Source: Odiellus spinosus (Eukaryota; Arthropoda; Arachnida; Opiliones; Phalangiidae). Taken from it: DNA of 64,000 nucleotides. Position numbers and translations under genes: made by a program. The DNA lies in assembly GCA_963920705.1 (NCBI GenBank), contig OY987233.1, positions 9,969,459 through 10,033,458 of the forward strand, written 5' to 3'. Shown piece by piece: positions 12,321 through 24,372 of this stretch (positions within the stretch are counted from its first letter, which is position 1; each line of letters opens with the position of its first letter). The notes under the pieces were generated by a model. That model was not told where the DNA came from. It did no database searches and saw only the letters and a list, made by a program, of their open reading frames with translations.

Positions 12321-13344
12321 TTAACACTGTGGCCTTTTTCGGGACTATATTTGCTTTTCTATTAATACAGCGCTTAAAGATCTGTAGGATCTGTAAAAAT
12401 AATTCTTGTTTGTATCTCCCTATTGTGGTTAGGGTTAATTTTCGTTAATATAGTCATAGCCTAAACGTTTAAATTACAAAATCATGTGATATTAATCCTT
12501 CAAACATTTATTTTTGCGCGCGATAACAAGTTTGTTAAAAGCAAAGCCCTTGATGTGTAAGTGAAGTTAACTTTTTGCTTCATTATCTTTCGGGTGTCAA
12601 TTAACGAAAAACGTGGGTGTTTCAACGAAATGCTACTGTTGGTTCCGCTTTCGTTTCTCGTTAAGCAACGCGTTTCTTTTTTATTTGTTTGACTTTTAAA
12701 AAATATTTCAAATTGTCTTTCCGTAATCGCAATTAACCTAGCTTCGTCAACTAAATAATATCGAGATAAATTTGTTTTTAAAGTATTTCCAGCTGGTTTG
12801 AAATATTTTCAAAGTTCTTCCTTAAAGGGAAACTTGGAGCTAAAAATGAAATAGCTTTTGGGTTTATTTTCGAAATCACCATGTCAAAAAACGTATTCCA
12901 GTGTTCATGCTTAAGACCTTGATCATATGAACTTGCAAGTCTCTGTTAACTGTAATTTTGTTAAGTGCTGATATTTTGAAACCAACTTCGATGATATGAA
13001 TCGAAATTTTATTTACCTAAGGTGTAAGCGTGTAATTCTAAAAGTCAGAGTGTGGTCACGTACTAGCTAGGATACCATGTGTAAATAATAATAGTAACTT
13101 CTAAAATGACTTTTATAGGCACCTAAACAAATAACTAAGTGCCATGTTTTTACGTGAGAAAAAATTAATTTCAATTCTTTAAAGAGAAGGTATAGAATTT
13201 TTGAATGACAAAATGAAATGGAGCTGAAAATTATGAAAAGGTTTATGAATTTCAACTAATTTTAATTTGCAAACTATCCTAGTTCTCTTTAAATTGAGGC
13301 TGTCTTGTATAATTATATGCCCTATTCAAAGTTTGCAACGTAAT
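12321..13344. other. Non-coding stretch
   Basis: No gene recognised. It includes a left-end-only fragment of MITE family C at 12822-12905 (TTAA, then AGGGAAACTTGGAGCTAAAA). The remainder is AT-rich with no paired repeats seen. Confidence 0.4.
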
Positions 13345-14570
13345 TAATCTTAATTTTCATACGAAAGGTAGTTGAGGTGATCTGGATTAAGTAGTTTTAC
13401 GAAAAACACCGCGCGAAAGCAACCTTATCACTGGTGCCAGCGCGAGGATCAACTGTAGACTCTATGCAATAGCTAAATCGGTGTATTCCTGTTGAACCGA
13501 CATCCATTCGACCGATTGGATTTCGATCGATTGTATTTATCATTTATATATATCGATATTTTCTGGGTCCCATTCGACCGATACAATATCGATTGAGGAA
13601 AATGTTGATGATGATATATTATAATAGAATGACTTTTAAGTCACCGTGGCGTAGTGAAAGAAAGTCGAGGTTAGTTTACGTTAAAGGTTAGTTTATATTT
13701 TTTGACTTTGGTGGATTGTTTCTGTTATTTTATGTTGTCACCGTGGTGTAGTTTTACGATAATGGTTGGGTTAGGTTAGGTTACAATTACTCATGAATAT
13801 GAATTAAAAAAATAAATATAAATCAGCAATTCACTTTATAAAAATAAGTTCCATGGATCTGAAAGTATTTGGTTCTTCTAAACTAAATCTTGTGCTTAAT
13901 ATTTTACGAACTGCTCGAGTGTAGTGCTCATTTTACTTGGCCATTAAATTATTATAAGTGAATCAGATTTCTCGCTTTCAAAGATTGAATCTTTGCGTTC
14001 CCGGGAATTTTATTTTTAATTCCAGCGGGTATATTCAAGCAGAGATTCTGGTCCCATTTACCGAATCCCCCAAAAGTGCGGATTATTCGGTCGAATGGGA
14101 TGTCGATCGAATGGGATGTCGACCCATTAGACCGACATCCTATTCGATCGACATAACCCATTCGACAGAATGCCCTTCGACCGACATTCCATTCGACCGA
14201 CATCCTATTCGACCGACGTCCCATTCGAGCGACCAAATATCGATTGCATTATTTTATAATTATCGATATTGTGTCGGTCGATTGGGATTTTATTTTGGTG
14301 ATTTATCGTGGCTAAAAATGTGTCGATCCAATGGGATGTCGGTCAAATGGGCCACAATCGCTAAATCACGCGACCCCAGTGATGACGTAGAATTGCGGGA
14401 AATTTCTTTTAAAATTTCGAAAATGGCGATTATAAAATACTTATTTTTACTGTCGCTTTAATTTTGTTCTATGACGTATGTATATATATTTTGAGTCGTT
14501 TTTTAACGATATTTCCGAAAATACTACTCAAATTCCATTGCTTTTCCTCAGATTAGGCTTAGCAAAAAAG
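13345..14570. repeat. Repeat family D, copy 3, split by an insertion
   Basis: Family D sequence runs from about 13345 (AATTAATCTTAATTTTCATA) through CGCGCGAAAGCAACCTTATC to AATAGCTAAATC at 13483. It resumes with CGCTAAATCACGCGACCCC at about 14355 and continues to 14570. The missing middle is the insertion listed separately. An uninterrupted copy at 25717-25996 reads straight through at this point (GAGAAATCACGCGACC). Confidence 0.7.
13484..14354. mobile_element. Inserted element with internal tandem repeats
   Basis: About 870 bp sitting in family D and flanked by GCTAAATC on both sides (8-bp candidate target duplication). Terminal-proximal sequences CCGACATCCATTCGACCGA and its near complement near 14320-14345 face each other. 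GATCGATTGTATT/AATATCGATTGCATT blocks are also inverted. Between 14092 and 14236 a 17-18 bp motif around GACCGACATCCCATTC is repeated many times with variation. Open frames here are a by-product of the repeats. Eight-bp duplication fits hAT-type elements, but family assignment is inference. Confidence 0.6.
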
Positions 14571-15059
14571 AGAAAAAAAAAAAAATATATTGAAGCGACA
14601 GACAGCTGTATCTGCCACAATTCTTTCTGAGATTACAGTCCATCCATATCGATGGAAAATTCTTATTTCCTTTCAAAACTTGCCGTTAGTTTACTGTAAT
14701 ATTGGAAGGTATTTCTTTAAAATTTCAAAAAATATCGTTTTTGAAAACCTTCCGACAGTTGTATACGCAGCTTTATTCATTGACACGAATGCAACTCTAT
14801 TTTAGTTCGTTGCAACCTTATAAAGCATCTAAAAATACTACCTAAAAAACCTCGTTTATACACGCAACCTTGGACGTTTCAAGCCTACGAAGGGAAACCT
14901 TTCCAACTTTCTTGAAGTTTACACTTTTATTTTTAGAGATATTTCGGATAAGAACGGCGTTACATGCTCGAGAGAGTGGGAATTTTTGGAGAATATAATA
15001 TTGAGCATCACGTTTAGAATTCAAATGATAGCTTTTCAAAGGGATAATAAAAAAGAATA
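14571..15059. other. Non-coding stretch
   Basis: No gene or paired repeat ends recognised. Confidence 0.35.
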
Positions 15060-15480
15060 ACTTAAATTTTTATCGATTCCTTATCGTTTAAATAGGCCTA
15101 ATCAGAAGCCGATGAAACCCTCCTTCGAAGTCTACTACTCCCGGGTCTTGTCTACCCCTCTCTGTATGGGTTAGTCTCAAAAATTGCTATTCGTACGCCA
15201 CCTAACGGTAGATATTTTCGGAGCGAATATCTCTAGCAACCTTGGAGTTCGTCAAATAAACGTCGTCGTGTATGTGGAGAGAGAGAATTTCCAATTTTCC
15301 GTAGACGGGGGGTATGAAATAGGACCCCTCGGATCCCGTAAATTGGGAATTTTACCCATACAGAGAGGAGCGCTATATCGAACATTAGAGTAGTAGACTT
15401 CAAAGGAGGGTTTCATCGGCTTCTGGCCCAATCCACCAGTAAAAAACATTACAAACAAGTATTAAGCTAAATATTTTAAT
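15060..15480. mobile_element. MITE family B fragment with nested 0.3-kb MITE
   Basis: Family B left-half sequence (TATCGATTCCTTATCGTTTA, AATAGGCCTAATC) is interrupted at 15103 and resumes after 15425 with GGCCCAATCCACCAGTAAA. The insert has a perfect-looking TIR of at least 19 bp (CAGAAGCCGATGAAACCC and complement), and an inner pair (CTCTCTGTATGGGT and ACCCATACAGAGAG). GCCTAAT/GCCCAAT on either side is a 7-bp candidate target duplication. Confidence 0.75.
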
Positions 15481-15906
15481 ATGTTTCAAATGCGGGAATT
15501 TTCTAGAGTTAAGTACTTTTACCAAATAAACGCCGTGAAAGCAACCATATTAACGTATATTTTACTAGATTGATAATTATGAACTTGGTTACTTAATGTA
15601 TAACCTTGGGCAAAGACTACAGTAACTTAATAGTTACTGAAGCTTAAATAAATACACTTAGAGTTGTGTCTTTCTAATATAGGCCTATTGATCCGTAAGA
15701 TTAGAAGTTAATGCGGTTAAGATCTACCAAATTATAGGCGCTTTAGTTCCCAACTGTTTCGCGTAGAATCCGGTTAGCAATAACCCCGCAGTGGACGAAT
15801 AACGACTACGATATAAGGAATGTCCAGTCTCCTCTGAGTATATAGAATACTTTCCAAGATAATCAGCTTGAATTTTCAGCACAGAACAATGTAGCTATAA
15901 AGTTAT
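15481..15906. other. Non-coding spacer
   Basis: I see nothing recognisable in this stretch. Confidence 0.35.
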
Positions 15907-16272
15907 ATCAAAAGTCTATCACTTTATTTAATAAAAGTAAACGTCCCGTAGTTTAATACTATCAGCAAAGGTCTTAAAAATAGACAAAAAATCATCACCC
16001 CTGTCTGGTTCGAGTGATTTGGACTCTTCCTCGATATTTTGAATCGGGAGAGAGGGACGGAATTTAGGCGGGCCGCGCTTGGCTATATTGTCTTCCCCCA
16101 ACTCTGGAATTTCTCCGCAGAGTGGGGCTTCAGATTTCACTATTTATACGGCGACTGCGGCCACTAGAGTGTTTCAAATCAGAATCTGTCGGTACATTTA
16201 CCCAGACCTTTGCTGATAGTATTAATCTAAGGGGCGTTGTTTACTTTTATGAATAAAGTGATAGACTTTTCA
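15907..16272. mobile_element. MITE family A, copy 3
   Basis: Full-length copy, in the opposite orientation to the 2172 copy. The left end AAAGTCTATCACTTTATT and right end AATAAAGTGATAGACTTTT are paired, and inner TTAATACTATCAGCAAAGG is present on both sides. The interior shares GGGTGATGA, CCTCGATATTTTGA and GCGGCCGC-like blocks with other copies. Confidence 0.85.
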
Positions 16273-16584
16273 TATGACTTCGTGGAAATATAAGATTTCA
16301 ATTTTGTAGTGCGTTCTTAGTCTAATAATTTAGTTCTTGTAGAAACCTAGCCATGAGATAAGGTACATCCTATCTTAGCGCGTGTTGTAATTTCAAACTG
16401 ATTGGTTTTAAGATCACGATCCTTGGAAATTGTACGCGTATGGTATCGACTATCCATGTTGAAGGGCTGAATGTTGTAGAAGTTAGTGACAACCTAGAGT
16501 ATTTGGGGATTTCAAAGCGCTCGCTTTAGCCGATTACTAACTGATAGTTTTATCATGTCTCGATAAATGGAGTTTGAAACTCCA

Positions 16585-16872
16585 AATAATTGGGACCAAT
16601 CATATTATTTCAGCCTTCAACAGCGCTTGTAATGTCTTGTCTAAACATTAAAAGATTTAATGTAAACACAATACAAGCGCTGTTGAAGGCTGAAGTAATA
16701 TGATTGGTCCGAATTTATATTTACTTTTATTCAAATTTTACCAAACTTTAGAAATTAATTTAAACGCAAAAACGTGTCTAAAAATTGCTTGAAAAAATAC
16801 GTTACTTGGCATCCAGTGATTTCGAAAATAAATTCAAAAGCTGTTTCATTTTTAGCTCCAAGTTTCCCTTTT
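16585..16872. mobile_element. MITE family C, copy 3 (left end missing)
   Basis: Right end CATTTTTAGCTCCAAGTTTC preceded by AATAAATTCAAAAGCTG. The interior contains the family hairpin around CAAGCGCTGTTGAAGGCTGA. The outer left TIR is absent, so this copy is truncated. Confidence 0.7.
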
Positions 16873-17193
16873 ATGGTGCACTACCATACTCCAAATTAAA
16901 TATACTCATGGCAATACTATAAGTAGCTCTACATTCGTTATTATATCTTGTACGCACTATCAAGATTGAGATCAACATTCAAGCAATAGTCCTTTCTTTA
17001 GCTCGAGGATAACTTCCTTGAGATATCTCTCTTGTACGTGAGTTGACGTAAGAAGTACCAAGTCGTGTTTTCCGATAGGTACAATATCAGGATATTAAAG
17101 CTTTGACAGAAAATAGGTTAAAGTATACAACCCTGGCCAATTGATTTTTGGCCATATTTCAGCTAGAGTTTGACATCTATGTTGCTGTTATTG

Positions 17194-17634
17194 TTAAAGG
17201 GAGAATACAACCTAACAACAAGTAATTTTTTTATCGATTCCTTATCGTTTAAAAAGGCCTAATCCACTGGTAAACAAAATTACATAAATATTAAACTAGA
17301 AATAAATTTAAAACTTATCATCAAAATAGGCTTAGATGGATTCATGGAAATTCTAAATTTATTCGCATTGAAGAGTCAGCGACCAATGAGGAAAGGCCCG
17401 TCGTTAAGGCGAGATCTTGATGAGACTTTCAATAACATTCGATTTGTCGCTGACCCTTCAATGCGAATAAATTCATGATCTACATGAAATCGAGCTAAGC
17501 CTATTTTTAAAATTTATTTTTAGCTTAATATTTGTTTGTAAAAAGTTTTCCACATGGTTTAGGCCTATTTAAACGTTAATGAATCGATAAAAAAACCACT
17601 TATTATTAGGTTTTAGGTTGCATTCTCCCTTTAA
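17194..17634. mobile_element. MITE family B, copy 3
   Basis: Complete copy between TTAA sites. The left end is AGGGAGAATACAACCTAAC and the right end GGTTGCATTCTCCCT. The long TIR continues inward through AGGCCTAATCCAC and TTACAAACAAATATTAAACTA-type sequence. The central palindrome carries GGATTCATGG and GCGACCAATGAG with their complements. Confidence 0.85.
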
Positions 17635-18129
17635 AATGGCTTGGCTATTTTTTATTCTCCCCAACTGGTCTAGAATACAAATTTCCGAGTTGGTATACGG
17701 ACAATATCCCCAATGAGTTATTATAGGCAATTTATTTAAGTTCAGGATTACAAACGAAGATGGTTTTTTTTCTTCCCGAGACAGACAGGAATGAAAAATG
17801 ACTACAAAATTGTTTTATGACCCTAAACTGAAATCAATCATCGTTGTGGCTCCCTGTTGCTAAAAAATCTAGATTTGATCAGACTTCAAACTTGGGAGCT
17901 AGGGTAAACCTTTTTTTTTTTTTTTTAATTTGGACTATAAAGATGATATATGGTGAAATATTGACCAGATGAATTCGATTTTATGCGGTACAGATATTTG
18001 AATTATTTTGTATCTCTTGAATATTAAATTATGCAAAAAGAAGCTACCACGCATGCAAAAGGACAGAATTTAAAAATGGTCGAGAAATTGCAATTTTTTA
18101 TTTTTTGAAATTATACTTAATGGTTCCAT
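17635..18129. other. Non-coding spacer
   Basis: No gene recognised. It contains only a short poly-T run near 17910. Confidence 0.35.
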
Positions 18130-18366
18130 TAAAAGAATACACCGGTATTTGTTGCCTAAGACCTTGGTGATCAAACCCCGGTATATTCTTTTAATGTTGA
18201 GACAAGACATTACAAGCGCTGTTGAAGGCTGAAATTATATGATTGGCCCGAATTTACCAAGAAATTAATTTAAACATCAAAAACGTGTCTAAAAATTCTG
18301 AAATAATTCTGGAAAACGTTTTTAGATTCAAAATATGTTTCATTTTTAGCTCCATGTTTCCCTTTA
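18130..18366. mobile_element. MITE family C, copy 4 (left end missing)
   Basis: The right end reads TTAGCTCCATGTTTCCCT and then TTAA. The interior has the ATTAAAAGAATA hairpin arms and the AGACAAGACATTACAAGCGC motif seen in copies 1 and 3. The left TIR is missing. Confidence 0.7.
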
Positions 18367-18508
18367 ATGCTAATGTATTTTACATTCGTAAGTAGAAGTT
18401 GTTAATGATGTCATTTTAACCAGAATTAGGTCAAGAACTATCCAATCAGTTATCATTAGCAGAGGCCAAGAATGTCCTAGTCCTACTCTGTTTTCACCAT
18501 CTTGGCTG

Positions 18509-18539
<31 letters not shown>

Positions 18540-18882
18540 TATGTCCAGTGATTCCAGCCCACTATAAAATGTGAGCTTTTTTGGTAACAGGGTCTGAGAA
18601 TATTTATTGACTCATTTTGTCGAGGCGAAATTTTTTTCTCCGTCGCTTCTCTGGTTGATGGAAATTAATTATACGACAGCCATTAAAAGGTCAAATTATA
18701 GGCTCAAGCGAAAATTAACTAGCAACGCGGGGTTTATTTTACGCCCAAGAAAACTCCTCCCAAAAGGAATCAAAGCCCTATTTGCTATTATATTTATCAC
18801 GGTCAGAAGTTGGTAATATTTATCTTGGACAGAAGTGCATTAGAAAAGGCGGGAAATTTGCGCGGGAATTACTGCCAGTTTG
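18367..18882. other. Non-coding spacer with poly-T tract
   Basis: Contains a T-run of about 30 at 18509-18538. A short open frame at 18607-18816 has no family resemblance that I recognise. Confidence 0.35.
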
Positions 18883-19289
18883 TTAAAAGAAAAATGCAAC
18901 TTATCGTTTAAATAGGTCCTGATCCACCAGTAAAAGAATTTACAAACAAATAGTAAACTAGAAATAAATTTAAAACTTACCCTTAAAATAGGCTTAGCTG
19001 GATTCATGGAGATCACCTGAATCTCTTCGTATTGAATGGTCAGCCACCAATGAGAAAAGGCCCGTCGTTAAGGCGAGATCTCCGTGAAACTTCCAATAAC
19101 ATTCGATTGGTCGCTGACTCTCTAATGCGATGAAATTCAGCTGATTTCCATGAATCCAGCTAAGCCTATTTTGATGATAAGTTTTAAATTTATTTCTAGT
19201 TTAATATTTGTTTGTAATGTTTTTCTACTGGTGGATTAGGCCTAAGCAATCGATAAATCACTCGTTGTTAGGTTGCATTCTCCCTTTAA
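18883..19289. mobile_element. MITE family B, copy 4
   Basis: Between TTAA sites. The right end (GGTTGCATTCTCCCT) is well preserved; the left end is degraded (AAGAAAAATGCAAC). The inner TIR and central palindrome with GACCAATGAGAAAAGGCCCG and its complement match copies 2 and 3. Confidence 0.8.
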
Positions 19290-19732
19290 GACGCGTTTTA
19301 TACCCTTCTGGTTGCGTTGTGAGATTATAGGAGCACAAAACCTAGAAGCAGTTAGGCGCATTAAAAAAAAATCTAGAACAAAAAGAATGGTCTTCAAATT
19401 TCATTAAATGTCAATAGGATAGTAACGAGACGCCTGAGCAACTTTTAATTAAAACTTTTAAAATGCTTATAAGCATAGAGTTTTTTTTGTTTTTTTTTTG
19501 GTTTTTGGCTTTCACAATGTAGGGTCTTCCGGTTCTACGCTTTGGCACATTCATGCCCTTATTTTTTATCCATTTCTTATTAAAGGAAACTTGAACGCTA
19601 TTATTAGCCGTTATTTGTTACAAAACATAGCGAGTCTGACATTTTTATTTCAGGCGAATAAATTTAGGCTGCGCTAGAAAATAGAACACAGACTGTTTAG
19701 ATCACGCAGAAATGTTTAGAGATGGACTTGAT

Positions 19733-20027
19733 CCCAATCAAGAAGGATCAGACAAGGAGAGGAAAAGTAGGGCTGCGTTGAGTTAGAGAAGAGCCAACCT
19801 CCTACTCGGGTGGAAAGGGGGATAGGAAATTCTCGAGGTAAACTGTTGTCACGTGGTCACTAGCGTCGTTGGCTACTACAAAGCTGATAAAGGATCCGTT
19901 TTACCCACGTGACAACATTTTACCACGAAACATCTCTACCCCGTTCTCCCAGAGTGGGAGTTTAGGCCGACGCAGTAGGAACTGCGCCGTCCCCACTTTT
20001 CCTCTCCTTGTCTGATCCTTCTTGTCC
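19733..20027. mobile_element. MITE with about 29-bp TIR
   Basis: The ends CAAGAAGGATCAGACAAGG and the complement CCTTGTCTGATCCTTCTTG continue inward as AGAGGAAAAGT/ACTTTTCCTCT. They are flanked by TCCCAAT on both sides, a 7-bp candidate target duplication. The interior has a second inverted pair around CACGTGACAAC/GTTGTCACGTG. No coding frame. Only one copy is seen in this window. Confidence 0.8.
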
Positions 20028-20087
20028 CAATATACGTATAAAACACGTATTTTATTTTGTAGCCTATTTAAATGGAGAAGTGGTAAA

Positions 20088-20405
20088 TTAAAGGGAACTT
20101 TTAGCTACAAATGGAACAGCTTTTGAATTTATTTTCGGAATCACCGGATGCCAAAAAACGTACTTGAGAATTTAAGCGATTTTTAGACACATTTTTGGTG
20201 TTTAAATTAATTTCTAAAGTTTGGTAAAATTTGAATTAAAGTAAATATAAATTAGGGCCAATCATATTATATCAGCCTTCCACAGCGCTTGTATTAAACA
20301 CCAAAAACGTGTCTAAAAATTGTTTGATATTTATCGAATACGTTGGCTCTGTGATTCCGAGAATAAATTCAAATGCTGTTCCATTTTTAGCTCCAAGTTT
20401 TTTTA
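20088..20405. mobile_element. MITE family C, copy 5
   Basis: The left end begins at TTAA then AGGGAACTTTTAGCTACAAA. The right end is TTTTTAGCTCCAAGTTTTTT. Inner arms GAATTTATTTTCGGAATCAC and complement are present, and the hairpin sequence has been reduced. Confidence 0.75.
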
Positions 20406-21304
20406 CTTCGGTATTTTTTAATTTATTTCGAAAACGAACTAGAACTAGCTTGTCCGGCCAGAATACCTTTACTATAAAATAAAATCTTGTTAAACTTTTC
20501 TCCATAGTTTAGAATTTTTTAGAAGAGCAATTTTAACTTTTTGAAATTAAATTCTCATGGAAGCAATTTATACGGTGATTGGCCATTGATATTAAAGGTT
20601 ATACCGTGATGGTGTTTGGAGCTACTAAGATATAAAGGTGACATATAGTCATTTAAAACCTAAATGCCCTAAAATGTCGTATAAATATCCAATATCCCTT
20701 AAAAAGACATTCAAGGTTCAAATAAATTGGCTTAGATATTTATATTTAAATTGGTTTTTTTCGCACGAGTCGGATGTAATGTGCCTGAATTATAGTCTAA
20801 TCTAAATATTTCTTGAAAACAAAGTCTGTTACCATAAGTTTATAATTTAATTTAATATGTATTAGTATTACCTCAAGCCCAACGCCTCCTATATTTTATC
20901 CAAGCCAGTGCACGCTTAGTCTTTTTAATTCTATGCAAGTTTAAAACTTTTTGTACAATTCACAGACACTTTCTGAATATTTTACTACTCAAAACGTATT
21001 TTCCCTCTTTAACCTCTACTTATGGTAATACTTTTTCGTCACTGTTTTTTCGTTAGAAATCTAGGAGTGTTAATGTATTCTTTCTACTAAAGTTCTACAG
21101 TTAATGAAAAACTAGCTGCCTTGCTCTTTTATTATAGAAACTCTAAAAAAAGTGATAAGAAGTTTTAGTTTAAAGTCAAAGGTCAAGTCTCATTTAAATT
21201 GAAGAATTTAGCTAGAAAGAATATGGCATCGGAAAAAAAATTAACCATATATTTTTGACATTTTGATTTTGAAGTTTCTTAAAAAACATAGTGACATCCT
21301 CACT
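20406..21304. other. Non-coding stretch
   Basis: No supported gene. GTGACATCCTCACTTTAA, a motif that ends several family D copies, occurs at 21290 just before the next family B element. Confidence 0.35.
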
Positions 21305-21714
21305 TTAAAGGGAGAATGCAGCCTAAAACAAGAGATTTTTATCGATTCTTTATCGATAGGCCTACCAAATTAAAACTAGAAATAAATTTAAAACTTGCCA
21401 TCAAAATAGGCTTAGATGGATTCATGGAGATCACCTTAACTCCCGTATAAGGACTAGCGACCAATGACATTGATCACGATTGCTCTTTTACGGGGGATCT
21501 CCATGATCAATGTCATTGGTCGCTAGTCCTTACACCCCCGGGGAGTTAGGGATATCCCCATGAATCCAGCTAAGCCTATTTTGATGATAAGTTTGTAAGT
21601 TTATTACTAGTTTAATATATGCTTTTAAATGTTTTTACTGTTGGATTAGGCTTATTTAAACGATAAGGAATCGATAAAAAAATCACTCGTTGTTAGATTT
21701 CATTCCCCCTTTAA
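21305..21714. mobile_element. MITE family B, copy 5
   Basis: Between TTAA sites, with left AGGGAGAATGCAGCCTAA and right TTAGATTTCATTCCCCCT. The central palindrome differs from copies 2-4: CTAGCGACCAATGACATTG pairs with its complement around a GC-rich loop. Ends are therefore conserved while centres turn over. Confidence 0.8.
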
Positions 21715-23116
21715 CGTTCATTTTCTCACTTTTAATATGGATTCTCTTAATCTCTTGAAAATACAAAGTCGAGGGATTATATGCTTCTCTCAACTGCCAC
21801 GAAAAGATAGTTGATCTTTCTTATTATACGTTAGAAGCTATTTTTCAAACTGTAAGAAACTTAATTTAATTATCGCCATATCAGAATTTCTTTTTTATAT
21901 TAGGGAAATTTTTCTTAAAGATTCTTTGTTTTCAAAAGTAGTTGTCATCAATTTCCCTTTCTCTCTGAGAATTAACACGGTGTACCATTTCGCCTCAGTT
22001 TTGGTTATTAATGCCAACCCTTTTTGAAAAGATTGTAAAATAGATTTTTGCCCTCGAGGAAGGAACTACTTATATACAAGTTATTTAAAATTATATTCCA
22101 CACATTTACTTCTAGAATTTAACTTGAAGAAAGAGATTTGCTTGTTTCTTTAAGGACAAAAAACACTCCCTTTGTATTTCGCTGTTTCCGACTTAATTAC
22201 GATAAGACAGGTTATTTTTAGAATGTTAAGATTACTTTAGCGTGTAGAAACTTGTTCAAGATGTGTTAAGTTGAATTAACTTTATACCGATTAAATTTAT
22301 TTCTAGTTTAATATTTGTTTGTAATTTTGTTTACTGTTGGATTAGGCCTATTTAAACGAGAAGGAATTGATAAAAAAAAAGTCACGTTTTGTTAGGTTGC
22401 ATTCTCCCTTTAAAGGAACTACATACAAATTTTCGTCACAAGAGTGACGATTATGGTGTCATAAAATTGTGTAATTCCTGTTGTTTCGGGATACAGGTTT
22501 TTATAGTTTCGAAAAGATAGCCAAAACGTGAAATCAGGACCTAAAGCCGCGTTCATACAAGGCCTTGGAATCGATTTAAACCGTTTCAAAACGTTTCATT
22601 TGAGTCGTGTGAACGGGAAACCGTCTTTTCTCGAATCGATTTGATTCGATTTCTCGAAACTGTTTCGGGAACCAGTTTCGTACCGATTCGGTTTCAACAA
22701 CCGATAGATGAAGCTACGATAAATCGATTTATAAAGAAATGCGAGTGTGAACGTAGCTGTAGTCATCTAACCAACAAGATAATAAAGCCGTTGCTACCGC
22801 GCAAAGTTTTGAAACTTTGTCATGTTTACCAAATAAACGTCTTTTCATCGTATTCCCATCAAATAACAAATTTCTATTTAATCCCTCCAGGCAAAAGATG
22901 GTCTTATCTCGTTGATAAACAAGAGTATCTCTATCACCAAAGTTAATTGAACTTGTTGTAAGACTCGCTAATTGGAAAATATCGACGTTTCTTTGAAGGT
23001 TCCCGAATTCATTGAGTGAACTTTCAAGATGATTGAGAAACTTCGTGTTATTTATAGTTTATCCTTTCTAAACATATTCTCTTCATTCTTATATAAACTC
23101 AGGACTCTAAATTGAT
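21715..23116. other. Non-coding stretch with repeat pieces
   Basis: No gene. A right-half-only family B fragment lies at 22285-22413 (GGATTAGGCCTATTTAAACG to CATTCTCCCTTTAA). A family E copy lies at 22552-22765 (GCGTTCATACAAGG to GAGTGTGAACGTAGC) with an almost identical relative at 11555-11825. Confidence 0.5.
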
Positions 23117-23433
23117 TTATAAAGGGTGAATGCAACCTAACAACAAGTGATTTTAACGATTCCTTATAGTTTAAATAGGCCTAATCCAACATTTAATTAG
23201 GTTGGGAGGGAAGACGATATAACCAAGCGCGGCCCGCCTAAATTCCGTCCCTCTCTCCCGAAACAAAATATCGAGCTGGAGAGTCTAAATCACTCGAGCC
23301 AGACAGGGGTGATGACTTTTTTGTCTATTTTTAAGTGATGGGCTATGACGTAAAACTGAACCTTTGCTGATTGTATTAAGCTACAGGACGTTGTTTACTT
23401 TTATGGAATAAAGTGATAGACTTTTGATACTAC
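23117..23433. mobile_element. Family B left fragment joined to truncated family A copy 4
   Basis: Family B left end (AAAGGGTGAATGCAACCTAAC to AGGCCTAATCC, about 23117-23195) runs directly into family A sequence that lacks its left TIR (from GGTTGGGAGGGAAGACGATA, about 23206). The right TIR of A is complete (TTAAGCTACAGGACGTTGTT to AAGTGATAGACTTTTGAT). The junction looks like a deletion or recombination between two elements. Confidence 0.7.
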
Positions 23434-23965
23434 TAAAGAACACTAACACGTCAATGAAACTTAATCAATAAATTAGAACAAAAAGAGGAACGAAATTATC
23501 ATACGATTTTGGCTTTAATGTCACACTAATCCCTACAGATAAATAACAGAATTAACTGATGAATGTGCTAAATTTCATAATTGATTTTTGTTCCTGTATA
23601 CGAACCAATTAAATTGAAGAGTGATTAGACGACCACTCGAAATACAGAACCAACTTATAGAACATTATTATCAGGGACTTATAGGAAAGCTACCGTGATT
23701 AAGCCAGACAGACCTTGAGATAAAATAACTTTACAATAATATACGTTGAACTTTATATAAAGTTAGTTCTTCATCTACAATTATCAAGAAATTGACAAGA
23801 GATTAAGAACCATTAACACGATAAAACTTATCCGTCAAACAATATCGATTGATTGATTGATTGATTCGTAAAGGGGAGGAGACTAAAGAAATTGCAAAAA
23901 GAAAAGGATACTTCTCAAAGAAACTAACAGGTCTACCACCATATTGAATAATGCTCGTAAAGACG
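23434..23965. other. Non-coding spacer
   Basis: Nothing recognised apart from a short ATTG microsatellite (five units) near 23850. Confidence 0.4.
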
Positions 23966-24372
23966 GGGATACTAGCCAATCAAACCTCTTCTTTTTGTAC
24001 CAATATGATATTATATATACATGAAAAAGTCCCCAAAAGGTGGCGCCACATTTCCCATAAAAATTGACTTGGCAGCCCTAACCGGAATACGTCAACTGCG
24101 ACAAAGTGCCTCCTCGACCGCTGGTGGTCGATAAGGAAACCAAACAAACGACCATCGTGGTGAAATTGCCACGTACGCACTGTGCCCCTTCCACGGAAGT
24201 AAGCCTCCCTGACTCAAAAGGGACTCTATAGGGTGGGAAATGAACTGAACTGAATCGAAATCAATTCGAGTGAAGGTATGTTTTTCGGAACCCCGTTGGA
24301 GACTGTGGCGCCATCTAACAAAACACGTAGTAAGATTTTCCAAAAGTAAATTTTGATTGGCTGATATCCCCT
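23966..24372. repeat. Inverted-repeat segment with CCAAT-like arms
   Basis: GGGGATACTAGCCAATCAAA on the left faces TTTTGATTGGCTGATATCCCC on the right. Farther in, GGTGGCGCCACA faces TGTGGCGCCATC. It may be a degraded MITE or a symmetric regulatory block. Long open frames on the minus strand cross it but match nothing I know. Just outside (about 24388) lies ACAAGATGGCGGAC, a YY1/TISU-like initiator motif. Confidence 0.45.

Noticed and set aside
13763-13782. Three TTAGG units, the arthropod telomere motif
   Set aside because: Only three units inside ordinary sequence; too few to indicate a telomeric remnant or to identify the phylum.
13952-14461. Overlapping open frames on both strands with repeated PTSYSID/VEWDVDRMG-like residues
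   Set aside because: They are a by-product of the GACCGACATCC minisatellite, whose units avoid stops on both strands.
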